From the NCBI RefSeq assembly GCF_014119005.1, contig NZ_JACGYX010000005.1, positions 1 to 64,000 of the forward strand: a DNA stretch of 64,000 nt. The letters run 5' to 3'. This DNA is from Psychrobacter sp. GP33 (lineage in GTDB: Bacteria > Pseudomonadota > Gammaproteobacteria > Pseudomonadales > Moraxellaceae). The notes under the pieces were generated by a model, which saw nothing but the letters and a program-made list of their open reading frames with translations, ran no database searches and had not been told where the DNA came from. Shown here piece after piece: positions 1 to 9,044 of the stretch. Positions within the stretch are counted from its first letter, which is position 1. The number at the start of each line of letters is the position of its first letter. A program made the position numbers and the translations under genes.

Positions 1-96
1 TCGCCTGATAGAATGGAAGTTAAATATGTTAATGTAAATAGTGCTTATAATTTATCTGTGATAACCATAGAGCAATATATAAAAGCAGGTTTATAG
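1..96 (+). CDS. C-terminal end of an unrecognised protein (partial)
   Basis: Frame 1 is open from the window edge to a TAG at 94-96 and gives 31 residues ending in IEQYIKAGL. The gene starts outside the window. In related bacteria an elongation factor Tu gene often lies near this tRNA-Trp, but this tail does not resemble the EF-Tu C terminus. The stretch is AT-rich. It could be a chance open frame, since only 96 bases are visible; there is no motif to assign a function. Confidence 0.4.
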   Translation, partial: SPDRMEVKYVNVNSAYNLSVITIEQYIKAGL

Positions 97-181
97 TTCA
101 AGATTTCCTACCTTTATCGCTACAATATCATTATTAAAAATCGACTTATTAGATTTATCTTATAAAATATGTGCTTATAAC

Positions 182-209
182 TTGCATTCTAATTAAAATC
201 TTGTATAAT
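182..209 (+). promoter_or_regulatory. Sigma-70-type promoter for tRNA-Trp
   Basis: A -35-like TTGCAT (182-187) and a consensus -10 TATAAT (204-209) are separated by 16 bases, ending 19 bases before the tRNA. The match is by eye. It probably also drives secE, because no terminator is visible between the tRNA and secE. Confidence 0.65.
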
Positions 210-228
210 TAGCAGCCTTAACACCCCT

Positions 229-304
229 AGGCGATTGGCTCAATTGGTAGAGCATCGGTCTCCAAAACCGAGGGTTGTAGGTTCGAGTCCTACATCGCCT
301 GCCA
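229..304 (+). tRNA. trpT: tRNA-Trp (anticodon CCA)
   Basis: A full cloverleaf of 76 bases is present. The acceptor arms AGGCGAT (229-235) and ATCGCCT pair perfectly, the T-arm holds GGTTCGAGTCC, and the anticodon loop CTCCAAA (260-266) carries CCA at 262-264, which reads UGG. The 3' CCA is encoded at 302-304. It lies 50 bases before secE, an arrangement known from Acinetobacter and relatives. Confidence 0.97.
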
Positions 305-354
305 TCTTTTAGTATATCTTTGTAGTATCCCATCATCTCTAAAGCGAGTCCTTT

Positions 355-840
355 ATGAGCAACAATCAAGATAACCTCGACACTACGTTATCTGATGCCA
401 AGGCGGCTAATGGTGGGTTACTGACTAAAAATAACCACATATCAGCGACCAATACGTCTGCTGTGGAAGTGGCGAAAACAAGTTCAACAAAAGATATTGT
501 GCTATGGTTATTAGCAATCATAGTGTTAATCGGTGCGACATTGGTTAATCAGTATTTACCAGGCTATTGGCAACCTGCCAATGAGGTTTGGATACGGATT
601 AGCATTATTGTCGCACTTTTTGTATTTGCATTAGTATGTTTAGCGCTGACTCATCAAGGTCGTGCGTTCAAGACCTTATTGAAAGATGCTGCGGTGGAAT
701 TGCGCCGTGTCACATGGCCAAGTAAAGATGAAACGTTTCAATATACATGGCAAGTGATTGTTGTGATTGCCATTGTTGGATTCTTTATCTGGTTATTAGA
801 CAACTTCTTTAATTGGTTCGTGGGCTTATTTATTGGCTAG
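355..840 (+). CDS. secE: Preprotein translocase subunit SecE
   Basis: SecE is the small clamp subunit of the SecYEG channel in the inner membrane. The 161-residue protein has three hydrophobic segments at about 48-65, 82-99 and 132-150, the form usual in gammaproteobacteria, where the first two are additional to the minimal SecE. The conserved cytoplasmic amphipathic stretch RRVTWPSKDET (117-127) is clear. About 45 polar residues precede the first membrane segment. It is followed by nusG, the order found across bacteria. The start ATG is preceded by a modest GCGAG-type ribosome binding site. Confidence 0.95.
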   Translation: MSNNQDNLDTTLSDAKAANGGLLTKNNHISATNTSAVEVAKTSSTKDIVLWLLAIIVLIGATLVNQYLPGYWQPANEVWIRISIIVALFVFALVCLALTHQGRAFKTLLKDAAVELRRVTWPSKDETFQYTWQVIVVIAIVGFFIWLLDNFFNWFVGLFIG

Positions 841-968
841 TAGATACAAGTTAAGTTACTCGCTTATTTATATAATGGGCGAATTTAGTTTGCGGCTGGT
901 AATTTTTGTACCCATTAACTCATGTGTCTATTCACTTAGATGTTACTTATAACGATTAGGAGCGTGAT

Positions 969-1499
969 ATGCGTTGGTATATTGTCCAAGCGTTTTCAGG
1001 ATATGAAAAACAAGTGCAACGTTCATTAATCGAGCGCATTAATCGTAGTGATTTTGCTGAATCTTTTGGTGATGTATTGGTACCCACCGAAGAAGTCGTC
1101 GAAATGAAGGACGGCAAGAAGCGTAAAAGTGAGCGTAAGTTCTTTCCAGGCTATGTATTGATCCAAATGGAAATGAATGATAATACTTGGCACATTGTTA
1201 ATGAATGCCCGCGTATTATGGGCTTTATTGGTGGTACGGCCGAAGCGCCTGCACCGATTACGCCAGTAGAAGCTGACCGTATTTTAAATCGCTTAAATCA
1301 AACAGAAGCGACGCCACGTCCGAAAACATTATTCGAGCCGGGTGAAGAGTTATTAGTGATTGATGGTCCATTTACTGACTTTAAAGGGTTGGTTGAAAAA
1401 GTGGATTACGAAAAATCTAAGTTACAATTGACCGTAAATGTATTTAATCGACCAACTCAGGTTGAGCTTGAGTTTAGTAAAGTTGAAAAACTGGACTAG
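969..1499 (+). CDS. nusG: Transcription termination/antitermination factor NusG
   Basis: NusG binds RNA polymerase and links it to Rho or to the ribosome. The 176-residue length is typical. The N-terminal NGN domain (about 1-110) begins with the usual [13 protein letters not shown] and contains the [10 protein letters not shown] motif. The C-terminal KOW domain (about 122-176) holds the GPFTDFKG turn. A good ribosome binding site (AGGAG) lies just before the ATG. There is a 128-base spacer after secE without an obvious terminator. Confidence 0.97.
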   Translation: MRWYIVQAFSGYEKQVQRSLIERINRSDFAESFGDVLVPTEEVVEMKDGKKRKSERKFFPGYVLIQMEMNDNTWHIVNECPRIMGFIGGTAEAPAPITPVEADRILNRLNQTEATPRPKTLFEPGEELLVIDGPFTDFKGLVEKVDYEKSKLQLTVNVFNRPTQVELEFSKVEKLD

Positions 1500-1513
1500 A
1501 CAATTATAAACCG

Positions 1514-1565
1514 GGGAGCTGTTAGTCAATTGCATCTGCATATTGACTTAGCGTTATGACCCATT
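1514..1565 (+). promoter_or_regulatory. Candidate L1-binding leader stem-loop before rplK
   Basis: Between nusG and rplK the arms AGTCAAT (1524-1530) and ATTGACT (1542-1548) pair perfectly. Outside them a GCT/AGC helix and a GGG/CCC helix can form around an asymmetric purine-rich loop. In E. coli ribosomal protein L1 represses the L11-L1 operon by binding a structure at this place that mimics its 23S rRNA site. The position and the asymmetric-loop shape fit, but L1 binding is an inference. Confidence 0.5.
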
Positions 1566-1577
1566 CAGGAGAGAATC

Positions 1578-2009
1578 ATGGCTAAGAAGATTGATGGTTA
1601 CATCAAACTGCAAGTCCCTGCAGGTAAAGCAAATCCTTCACCACCGATTGGTCCAGCATTGGGTCAAAAAGGCGTGAACATCATGGCTTTCTGTAAAGAA
1701 TTTAACGCTGCAACCTCAGGTCAAGAGCCGGGTCTACCGATCCCAACTGAGATCACGGTATACAGTGATAAATCTTTCACCTTCATCATGAAGTCTCCAC
1801 CAGCTGCGTACTTATTGCGTAAAGCTGCTGGCATTGCTAAAGGTTCAGGCACACCGAATACCGCTAAAGTCGGCACGGTTACTCGTGCACAACTTGAAGA
1901 CATTGTTAAGACTAAAGATGCAGACTTAACAGCATCTGATCTTGATGCTGCTGTTCGTACCGTTGCTGGTACCGCCCGTTCAATGGGTATTACCGTGGAG
2001 GGTGTATAA
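1578..2009 (+). CDS. rplK: 50S ribosomal protein L11
   Basis: L11 forms the GTPase-associated centre with 23S rRNA helices 43/44 and is needed for RelA activation. The 143-residue protein has the N-terminal signature around [19 protein letters not shown] and the C-terminal rRNA-binding domain ending [13 protein letters not shown]. An AGGAGAG ribosome binding site precedes the ATG. Its stop codon TAA overlaps the ATG of rplA by one base, so the two are translationally coupled. Confidence 0.98.
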   Translation: MAKKIDGYIKLQVPAGKANPSPPIGPALGQKGVNIMAFCKEFNAATSGQEPGLPIPTEITVYSDKSFTFIMKSPPAAYLLRKAAGIAKGSGTPNTAKVGTVTRAQLEDIVKTKDADLTASDLDAAVRTVAGTARSMGITVEGV

Positions 2010-2710
2010 TGTCTAAGCTAACCAAACGTCAAAAAGAAATCAATAGCCGTATTGAGCACGAAAAACAATACACAATTGAAGAAGCGGTTCAAATCCTAAA
2101 CGATTTGCCACCTCTTAAATTCAAAGAGTCTATCGATATCGCAGTAAACTTGGGCGTTGACCCACGTAAATCTGATCAAGTCGTACGTGGCGCAACAAAC
2201 TTACCTGCGGGTACTGGTAAAACCAAACGCGTTGCTGTATTTGCTCAAGGCGCTGCTGCTGAAGCCGCTAAAGAAGCGGGTGCTGACATCGTTGGTTTTG
2301 AAGACCTAGCTGAATCAATCAAAGCGGGCAACATGGACTTCGATATCGTTATTGCTGCTCCTGACGCCATGCGCGTTGTTGGTCAATTAGGTACTATCTT
2401 AGGTCCACGTGGTCTAATGCCTAACCCGAAAGTCGGTACGGTAACGCCAAACGTTGCTGAAGCTGTTGCCAATGCGAAAGCTGGTCAAGCACAGTACCGT
2501 GTTGATAAAGCTGGTATCATCCATACTACAGTTGGTCAAGTCGGTTTTACCGCTGAACAAGTTATGGAAAATGCCCAAGCTTTATTAGCCGACCTACGTC
2601 GCGCTAAACCTGCTACGTCTAAAGGTGTTTACATCAAACGTATCACTTTGTCTAGCACTATGGGTCCAGGTCTTGCTATTGATCCAGTACCGCATCGTCT
2701 TAACAAATAA
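2009..2710 (+). CDS. rplA: 50S ribosomal protein L1
   Basis: L1 forms the mobile L1 stalk at the E site and is the translational repressor of its own operon in E. coli. The 233-residue length is normal. The family signature [14 protein letters not shown] sits at about residues 131-144. The start overlaps the rplK stop by one base. The gene is followed by a 455-base spacer before rplJ. Confidence 0.98.
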   Translation: MSKLTKRQKEINSRIEHEKQYTIEEAVQILNDLPPLKFKESIDIAVNLGVDPRKSDQVVRGATNLPAGTGKTKRVAVFAQGAAAEAAKEAGADIVGFEDLAESIKAGNMDFDIVIAAPDAMRVVGQLGTILGPRGLMPNPKVGTVTPNVAEAVANAKAGQAQYRVDKAGIIHTTVGQVGFTAEQVMENAQALLADLRRAKPATSKGVYIKRITLSSTMGPGLAIDPVPHRLNK

Positions 2711-3165
2711 GATTAGTACTAAAAATTCTTATTTATTATCACATCCTTTAGTTTGAGACTAGATAATAAATAAACTCCAATTTTAAATATTAGGTCAGCG
2801 TAGCACACGCTACGCTGTCTAAGACCGTAGGTAAAAAGCGGTTTATAACGGCTAAAGAATAAGTGTTAGCTTACTCTTAACCTTAACAAGCTGCTGTTGT
2901 TAATCGACGACAGATGAAAATCTTAGTTGGCCTACGCAGACGGTGACCCACCCAGTTGTTGATAAGAGCGGATAGGGTAACCTATCACTTGATGTCATTC
3001 TGATAACGGTGCCGTAATCAGTCGTTGTTAGTATGCTTGAATTTTATAAAGCTGCTGATAACGTGTCGTATCAAGTCAGTCTTAGCAAGTTGTTTGAGCT
3101 ATGCATACTTAAAGTATTGCAAACTTAAACTATGAGCGGATTGGTAAGATTAAAGGAGTCAACTT
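2711..3165 (+). promoter_or_regulatory. Long untranslated leader of rplJ with several stem-loops
   Basis: This 455-base spacer holds no convincing gene. It contains an inverted repeat of 12 bp (2729-2740 with 2762-2773), a perfect 9-bp hairpin with an ACAC loop (2796-2817) and a 6-bp hairpin closed by a GTAA tetraloop (2971-2986). In E. coli the L10-L7/L12 complex binds a leader of comparable position and represses rplJL translation. An autoregulatory leader is therefore the likely role. The specific L10 site was not identified, and a promoter for rplJ may also lie here. Confidence 0.6.
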
Positions 3166-3693
3166 ATGGCATTAACGCTAGAGCAAAAACAACAAGTTGT
3201 GGCTGAAGTGTCTGAAGTTGCTGCTAATGCTTACTCAGCAGTAGCTGCCGAATATCATGGTATTGGTGTTGCAAAGCTTACCAAGCTGCGTGCACAAGCC
3301 CGTGAAAAAGGCGTCGTTTTAAAAGTGGTAAAAAATACCCTAGCAAAACGCGCGTTTGAAGGCACTAAGTTTGAGAGCATGTCAGACCGTATGACTGGTC
3401 CATTACTTTTGGCTTTCTCTATGGAAGATTTGGGATCTGCCGCTCGAGTCATTTTTGACTTCAGCAAAGATCACAAAGCCCTTGAGACCAAATTGGTATC
3501 AGTTGGTGGTGTTGTTTATGGTCCAGAAGAGCTAGAGCGCGTATCGAAGCTACCAACTCGCGACGAAGCACTTTCTATCTTAATGGCTACTATGAATGCA
3601 CCAGTAACCAAGCTTGTCCAAACTATGAACGCAGTTCCTGGCAAGTTTGTTCGCACGGTAGCAGCAATCAAAGACGCAAAAGAAGCGGCATAA
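3166..3693 (+). CDS. rplJ: 50S ribosomal protein L10
   Basis: L10 is the base of the L7/L12 stalk. The 175-residue protein begins MALTLEQKQQVVAEV and has the rRNA-binding N-terminal domain (KVVKNTLAKRA at about 54-64) and a C-terminal helix for L7/L12 dimers. A strong AAAGGAG ribosome binding site precedes the ATG. It is followed 126 bases later by rplL, as usual. Confidence 0.98.
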   Translation: MALTLEQKQQVVAEVSEVAANAYSAVAAEYHGIGVAKLTKLRAQAREKGVVLKVVKNTLAKRAFEGTKFESMSDRMTGPLLLAFSMEDLGSAARVIFDFSKDHKALETKLVSVGGVVYGPEELERVSKLPTRDEALSILMATMNAPVTKLVQTMNAVPGKFVRTVAAIKDAKEAA

Positions 3694-3819
3694 TTGCTTG
3701 TTTTAACGTAACTTTGACATCGCCGATTGCACTATATTGCCATCCCTATTTTAAAATGTGGCAAGCAATCCAAGCGATATTAAAATCAATTAAATTTTAT
3801 CAGATAACGGAGAGTTCTC

Positions 3820-4191
3820 ATGGCACTATCTAAAGATGACGTGTTAAACGCAATCGCTGAAATGTCAGTAATGGATATCGTTGAATTAATCAGCGCTATG
3901 GAAGAAAAATTCGGCGTAACAGCTGCTGTTGCTGCTGCTGCACCTGCCGCCGGCCCTGCTGCTGCTGCTGCTGAAGAAAAAGACGAGTTTGACGTTGTTC
4001 TAGCTAGCTTTGGCGAGAAAAAAGTTGGCGTGATCAAAGCTGTACGTGAAGCGACTGGTCTTGGCTTAAAAGAAGCGAAAGATTTGGTTGAAAGCGCTCC
4101 AGCTCCAATCAAAGAAGGCGTTAACAAAGCTGAAGCTGAAGAGTTGAAGAAGAAACTTGAAGAAGCTGGTGCAACTGTTGAACTAAAATAA
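3820..4191 (+). CDS. rplL: 50S ribosomal protein L7/L12
   Basis: L7/L12 dimers form the stalk that recruits translational GTPases. The 123-residue protein has the N-terminal dimerisation domain (1-30), an Ala/Pro-rich hinge at about 35-52 and the C-terminal domain with [20 protein letters not shown], the factor-binding face. The hinge is coded by a run of GCT/GCC codons. A full terminator follows at once, separating the ribosomal genes from rpoBC. Confidence 0.98.
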   Translation: MALSKDDVLNAIAEMSVMDIVELISAMEEKFGVTAAVAAAAPAAGPAAAAAEEKDEFDVVLASFGEKKVGVIKAVREATGLGLKEAKDLVESAPAPIKEGVNKAEAEELKKKLEEAGATVELK

Positions 4192-4205
4192 GTTCAATGC
4201 TGTAC

Positions 4206-4245
4206 AAAAAAAGCTGGTGATGCCTTGCATTACCAGCTTTTTTTT
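4206..4245 (+). terminator. Rho-independent terminator (attenuator) after rplL
   Basis: Arms 4206-4223 and 4227-4244 pair along 18 positions with one G-T, enclosing a 3-base loop, and end in eight Ts. The A-run on the left makes it symmetric. In E. coli a partial terminator at this place sets the lower rpoBC to rplL ratio; the same role is inferred here. Confidence 0.9.
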
Positions 4246-4754
4246 ATTATAATTCGTAGCTTGACCTTTTGTGTCTGCCAACAGTCGTAAGCAAAAACAC
4301 GGTGGATACCCATCAAAAGGACACACGATATATATGCACGCACGCACGCTAGTTTTTATGAGCAGTTAAGATAAGCTAAATGTCCTTAGATATTTGGCGA
4401 TTTTTTGTGTCTGTTCTCTTTTCTAATGACACTCTCTTTTTTCTATATTTTAAAATTGATAGCTGTTGTAATAATGACTTATAAATATTTTAACATGTTT
4501 TACTGTCAGTAAATGAGCTTATAGACAGTAATTATTGTCGACGACATTCATTTTTATTAGCTATTAATAATTGATGTCAGCTAATTTATCCTTGTTAAGT
4601 ACGGAATGCTTGCTACAAGATTGAATTTAGCAAATATTCCGTACTTAATATGACACCCTATTTTTTATTATCGTTTACGTTGCCATGTTTGCAAAATATT
4701 GATGCAAACTGGTTACGCTTTAATTTGTTTCCACGTTTACTGTAAGGACTCTCG
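4246..4754 (+). other. Long AT-rich rplL-rpoB spacer
   Basis: About 500 bases separate the rplL terminator and rpoB. No credible gene was found. The spacer holds one strong hairpin (4593-4650, listed separately) and an imperfect 16-bp palindrome at 4524-4539. A promoter for rpoBC may lie here, but no pair of boxes is good enough to name. Confidence 0.6.
4593..4650 (+). other. Long stem-loop between rplL and rpoB, candidate RNase III site
   Basis: The 20-base arms 4596-4615 and 4628-4647 are inverted repeats with only two mismatches, both able to form G-U pairs in RNA. The stem can extend by three more pairs and has a 12-base loop. It has no T-run, so it is not a terminator. E. coli has an RNase III processing hairpin in the same intergenic region, and the length of this duplex suits that enzyme. 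Processing is inferred. Confidence 0.65.
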
Positions 4755-7700
4755 ATGGCATATTCTTATACTGAAAAAAAGCGTATTCGCAAAAGTTTTG
4801 CTGAATTGCCTACTGTAATGGACATTCCTTATTTATTGTCCATTCAAGTAGATTCCTATGAGCAATTTTTGCAAGAGCACAAAAAGCCAAAAGCTCGTGA
4901 GAATACTGGTCTGCAAGCAGCATATTCTTCTATTTTTCCAATCGAAAGTCACTCTGGCAATGCAGAGTTACAGTTCGTTGAGTATCATTTAGGTACGCCT
5001 GAATTTGATGAGCGCGAATGTATCTTACGTGGTTCGACGTTTGCAGCTCCAATGCGCGTTAAAATCCGTTTGATTATTAAAGATAAAGATAGTAAAGATA
5101 AAGACAGCAAAGCGGCTATTAAAGATATCCGTGAGCAAAGCGTTTACATGGGCGAAATGCCACTGATGACCGCGAACGGTACTTTTATTATTAATGGTAC
5201 TGAGCGAGTTATCGTTTCTCAGTTGCATCGCTCACCTGGTGTATTCTTTGATCATGATAAAGGTAAGTCGCATTCAAGTGGTAAAGTGCTCTATAACGCG
5301 CGTATTATTCCTTACCGTGGTTCGTGGTTAGACTTTGAATTTGATGCTAAAGATTTGGTATTCGCGCGTATTGACCGTCGTCGTAAATTACTTGCTTCTA
5401 TCATTTTGCGTGCGTTGGGTTTAAGTACTGGCGAGATTTTAGATTTGTTCTTTGAAAAAGTAGCCGTTTATAAAGGCGAAGAGCAATTTGAGATTGATCT
5501 AGTTGCTGATCGTTTGCGCGGTGAAATGGCGCAATTTGATATCATTACACCAGATGGTACCGTTGTCGTTGAGCAAGGCAAGCGTATTAACGCACGTCGT
5601 ATTCGCCAGCTTGAAGAAGCAGGCATGACGAAAATCTCGATTCCTGATGAATACTTATATGAGCGTATTTTAGCTGAAGATATCATCGTTAATGATGAAG
5701 TGATCGCTCGTGCTAATACGCTAATTGACCATGAATTATTGGTTAAATTAAGTGCATTCGAAGCCAGTGAATCGATTAAAGAATTTAGTATTCTATTCAC
5801 CAATGATATCGATCAAGGCAGTTATATTGCTGATACGCTACGTGCTGATAGTACCTCAACTCGTGAAGAAGCGTTAGTTGAGATCTACAAAGTGATGCGT
5901 CCAGGTGAGCCACCAACGATTGAAACCGCTGAAAAATTATTCGATAGCATGTTCTTTAATGCGGATCGCTACGATTTATCGAACGTTGGTCGTATGAAGT
6001 TTAACCGCCGCTTAGGTTTAGAGTTCGATAACACTGATGATCCTGATATTCAGCGCGAGCGTAGCGTATTGACCAATGTTGATATTGTCAATGTGTTAAA
6101 AGAGCTAATTGAAATCCGTAACGGTCGCGGCGAAGTCGATGATATTGACCATTTGGGTAACCGCCGTATTCGCTCAGTAGGCGAGATGGCAGAAAACCAA
6201 TTCCGTGTTGGTCTAGTACGTGTTGAACGTGCGGTTAAAGAGCGTTTAAGCTCAGCAGAATCTGATAACCTATCGCCACAAGATTTGATTAACTCAAAAC
6301 CTGTTGCGGCTGCGGTTAAAGAATTTTTTGGCTCAAGCCAGTTGTCCCAGTTTATGGATCAGAATAATCCATTGTCTGAAGTCACGCATAAACGCCGTGT
6401 ATCTGCATTAGGACCCGGTGGTCTGACTCGTGAACGTGCAGGCTTTGAAGTACGTGACGTACATGATACCCATTATGGTCGTGTGTGTCCGATTGAAACT
6501 CCTGAAGGTCCAAACATTGGTTTGATTAACTCATTAGCGACCTTTGCTAAAACCAACAGCTTTGGCTTCTTAGAAACGCCGTATCGCCGTGTGGTAGATG
6601 GTAAAGTAACTGATGTTATCGAGTATCTATCAGCAATTGAAGAAGTAGGTACTGTTATTGCACAGGCTGATTCTCCAGTGACCGCCGATGGCGCGTTATC
6701 TGATGAGATGGTCAGTGTCCGTAGCTATGGTGAATTTGTTCGTATGCCACCAGAAAAAGTGACGCATATGGATGTGTCGCCAAGTCAGGTTGTATCAGTA
6801 GCCGCCGGTTTGATTCCATTCCTAGAGCATGATGATGCTAACCGTGCCTTGATGGGCTCGAACATGCAACGTCAGGCAGTTCCTACGCTACGTGCTGATA
6901 AGCCGTTAGTGGGTACAGGTATGGAGCGTCACGTTGCTCGTGACTCAGGTGTTTGTGTGATAGCTAAGCGTGGCGGCGTGATTGAAGACGTTGATGCCTC
7001 ACGTGTTGTGGTTCGTGTGAATGAAGATGAGATGATTGCTGGCGAAGCTGGTATTGATATCTATAACTTAGTTAAATACACACGTTCTAACCAAAATACT
7101 TGTATCAATCAACGTATTATCGTTAACCAAGGCGACGAAATTGCTTCAGGCGATATCTTAGCTGATGGTCCTTCAACGGATCTTGGTGAGTTGGCATTGG
7201 GTCAGAATATCCGTATTGCCTTTATGCCGTGGAACGGTTACAACTTTGAAGATTCTATTTTGTTATCTGAAAAAGTCGTAAAAGAAGATCGCTTTACCAC
7301 TATCCATATTCAAGAATTAACTTGTGTGGCGCGTGACACCAAATTGGGTACGGAAGAAATCACTGCCGATATTCCAAACGTTGGCGAAGCAGCATTATCA
7401 AGCCTTGATGAAGCTGGTATCGTTTATATCGGTGCAGAAGTGGATGCTGGTGATATCTTAGTTGGTAAAGTCACGCCAAAAGGTGAGACGCAACTGACGC
7501 CAGAAGAGAAACTACTGCGGGCTATCTTTGGTGAAAAAGCGGCTGATGTTAAAGACACCTCACTGCGTGTTCCAACATCAAGTAAAGGTACGGTTATTGA
7601 CGTACAAGTCTTTACACGTGATGGTGTTGAGAAAGATGCGCGTGCAAGAGCGATTGAAAAATCACAGCTTGATAGCTATCGTAAAGATTTAAAAGAAGAG

Positions 7701-8873
7701 CTACGTATCTTTGAAGAAGCGGCTCGTGGTCGTATCGCAAGCTTGTTAGATGGTCAAAAAGTAAGCGGTGGTTCTGGTCTAAAAGCCGGTACGGTTATGG
7801 CTGCTGCTGACATGAAAGAGATGAGCCTCGAGACGTTACTTGATATTCAGCCTGTTGAAGAAGAGATCTCTGAACGCTTGACCCAGATTGCAGAATATTT
7901 GGTTGATAAGCAAAAAGACATTGATAGCAAGTTTGCTGAGAAAAAACGCAAATTGACTGCTGGCGATGACTTGCAACATGGCGTGCAAAAAATCGTTAAG
8001 GTTTATCTAGCGGTTAAGCGTCGTATCCAGCCTGGTGATAAAATGGCCGGTCGTCATGGTAACAAGGGTGTAGTATCGCGCATTATGCCCGTTGAAGATA
8101 TGCCGTATGATGAACATGGTAACACTGTTGATATCGTCCTAAATCCACTGGGCGTACCATCGCGTATGAACATCGGTCAGGTACTCGAGACCCATTTAGG
8201 TATGGCTTCAAAAGGCTTGGGCGAAAAGATTGACGGCATGCTCAAAGCACAAGCAGCGATGAAAGATTTACGTGATTTCTTAGACCAAATTTATAACAAA
8301 GTTGGTGGCGAACAAGTCGATCTTGATAGCTTATCAGATGATGACATCATGGCACTTGCCAATAACTTGCGTGCAGGTGTGCCAATGGGTACGCCAGTAT
8401 TTGATGGTGCCCATGAGCATCAAGTGAAAGACTTGCTTGAGCTTGCAGGTTTGTCAAGAGATGGTCAGCAAACGTTATATGACGGTCGTACAGGTCAGAA
8501 ATTTGACCGTAAAGTTACGGTTGGTTACATGTATATGCTGAAATTGAACCATTTGGTTGATGACAAAATGCATGCGCGTTCAACCGGTTCGTACTCGCTA
8601 GTGACCCAACAGCCACTAGGTGGTAAAGCTCAGTTCGGTGGTCAGCGCTTTGGTGAGATGGAAGTGTGGGCACTAGAAGCGTACGGTGCTACTTATACCT
8701 TGCAAGAAATGTTAACGGTGAAATCGGATGACGTTGAAGGACGTACCCGTATGTATAAAAACATCGTCGATGGTGAACAGTATATGGATCCAGGCATGCC
8801 TGAATCGTTTAATGTACTGACCAAAGAAATCAAATCATTGGGTATTAATATTGAGTTAAAACAAAGCAACTAA
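4755..8873 (+). CDS. rpoB: DNA-directed RNA polymerase subunit beta
   Basis: RpoB is the beta catalytic subunit of RNA polymerase. At 1372 residues it is slightly longer than the E. coli protein. The rifampicin pocket is wild type: the motif [16 protein letters not shown] leads to D535, H545 and S550, which match E. coli D516, H526 and S531. Near the C terminus [13 protein letters not shown] and the region [19 protein letters not shown] are conserved. A Lys/Asp-rich repeat [11 protein letters not shown] near residue 110 is a small local oddity. It is followed after 171 bases by rpoC. Confidence 0.99.
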   Translation: MAYSYTEKKRIRKSFAELPTVMDIPYLLSIQVDSYEQFLQEHKKPKARENTGLQAAYSSIFPIESHSGNAELQFVEYHLGTPEFDERECILRGSTFAAPMRVKIRLIIKDKDSKDKDSKAAIKDIREQSVYMGEMPLMTANGTFIINGTERVIVSQLHRSPGVFFDHDKGKSHSSGKVLYNARIIPYRGSWLDFEFDAKDLVFARIDRRRKLLASIILRALGLSTGEILDLFFEKVAVYKGEEQFEIDLVADRLRGEMAQFDIITPDGTVVVEQGKRINARRIRQLEEAGMTKISIPDEYLYERILAEDIIVNDEVIARANTLIDHELLVKLSAFEASESIKEFSILFTNDIDQGSYIADTLRADSTSTREEALVEIYKVMRPGEPPTIETAEKLFDSMFFNADRYDLSNVGRMKFNRRLGLEFDNTDDPDIQRERSVLTNVDIVNVLKELIEIRNGRGEVDDIDHLGNRRIRSVGEMAENQFRVGLVRVERAVKERLSSAESDNLSPQDLINSKPVAAAVKEFFGSSQLSQFMDQNNPLSEVTHKRRVSALGPGGLTRERAGFEVRDVHDTHYGRVCPIETPEGPNIGLINSLATFAKTNSFGFLETPYRRVVDGKVTDVIEYLSAIEEVGTVIAQADSPVTADGALSDEMVSVRSYGEFVRMPPEKVTHMDVSPSQVVSVAAGLIPFLEHDDANRALMGSNMQRQAVPTLRADKPLVGTGMERHVARDSGVCVIAKRGGVIEDVDASRVVVRVNEDEMIAGEAGIDIYNLVKYTRSNQNTCINQRIIVNQGDEIASGDILADGPSTDLGELALGQNIRIAFMPWNGYNFEDSILLSEKVVKEDRFTTIHIQELTCVARDTKLGTEEITADIPNVGEAALSSLDEAGIVYIGAEVDAGDILVGKVTPKGETQLTPEEKLLRAIFGEKAADVKDTSLRVPTSSKGTVIDVQVFTRDGVEKDARARAIEKSQLDSYRKDLKEELRIFEEAARGRIASLLDGQKVSGGSGLKAGTVMAAADMKEMSLETLLDIQPVEEEISERLTQIAEYLVDKQKDIDSKFAEKKRKLTAGDDLQHGVQKIVKVYLAVKRRIQPGDKMAGRHGNKGVVSRIMPVEDMPYDEHGNTVDIVLNPLGVPSRMNIGQVLETHLGMASKGLGEKIDGMLKAQAAMKDLRDFLDQIYNKVGGEQVDLDSLSDDDIMALANNLRAGVPMGTPVFDGAHEHQVKDLLELAGLSRDGQQTLYDGRTGQKFDRKVTVGYMYMLKLNHLVDDKMHARSTGSYSLVTQQPLGGKAQFGGQRFGEMEVWALEAYGATYTLQEMLTVKSDDVEGRTRMYKNIVDGEQYMDPGMPESFNVLTKEIKSLGINIELKQSN

Positions 8874-8920
8874 ACTTCATAAAATATATTAATAACTTTA
8901 TGAGACGCAGTTGTCCTCCT

Positions 8921-8948
8921 AAAAGTAGTAGCTATTGCTGCTGCTTTT
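8921..8948 (+). other. Hairpin in the rpoB-rpoC spacer
   Basis: AAAAGTAGTAGC (8921-8932) and GCTGCTGCTTTT (8937-8948) pair over 12 positions with two G-U pairs and a TATT loop. Only four Ts follow the stem, too few for an efficient terminator. It may be a processing or pausing structure inside the rpoBC message. Confidence 0.5.
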
Positions 8949-9044
8949 AGTGACTTATCTTAACCCTATTCATTGCCTTCATTTCTATACTAGCATCATG
9001 CTTAGCACGCTATTATAGGATTATAGAGATAACGGAGAAGCAAC

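Noticed and set aside
3025..3050. Possible promoter TTGTTA/TATAAA within the rplJ leader
   Set aside because: The spacing is only 14 bases, too short for a normal sigma-70 promoter.
3786..4127. 113-codon open frame opposite rplL
   Set aside because: It mirrors the alanine-rich hinge and other biased codons of rplL; no ribosome binding site and a low-complexity translation.
4524..4539. Imperfect 16-bp palindrome GACAGTAATTATTGTC
   Set aside because: One mismatched pair in an AT-rich spacer; not strong enough to call an operator.
5085..5115. Asp/Lys repeat coded within rpoB that looked like a small tandem repeat
   Set aside because: It is a short in-frame KDKDSK duplication within a normal beta subunit, not a mobile or regulatory element.
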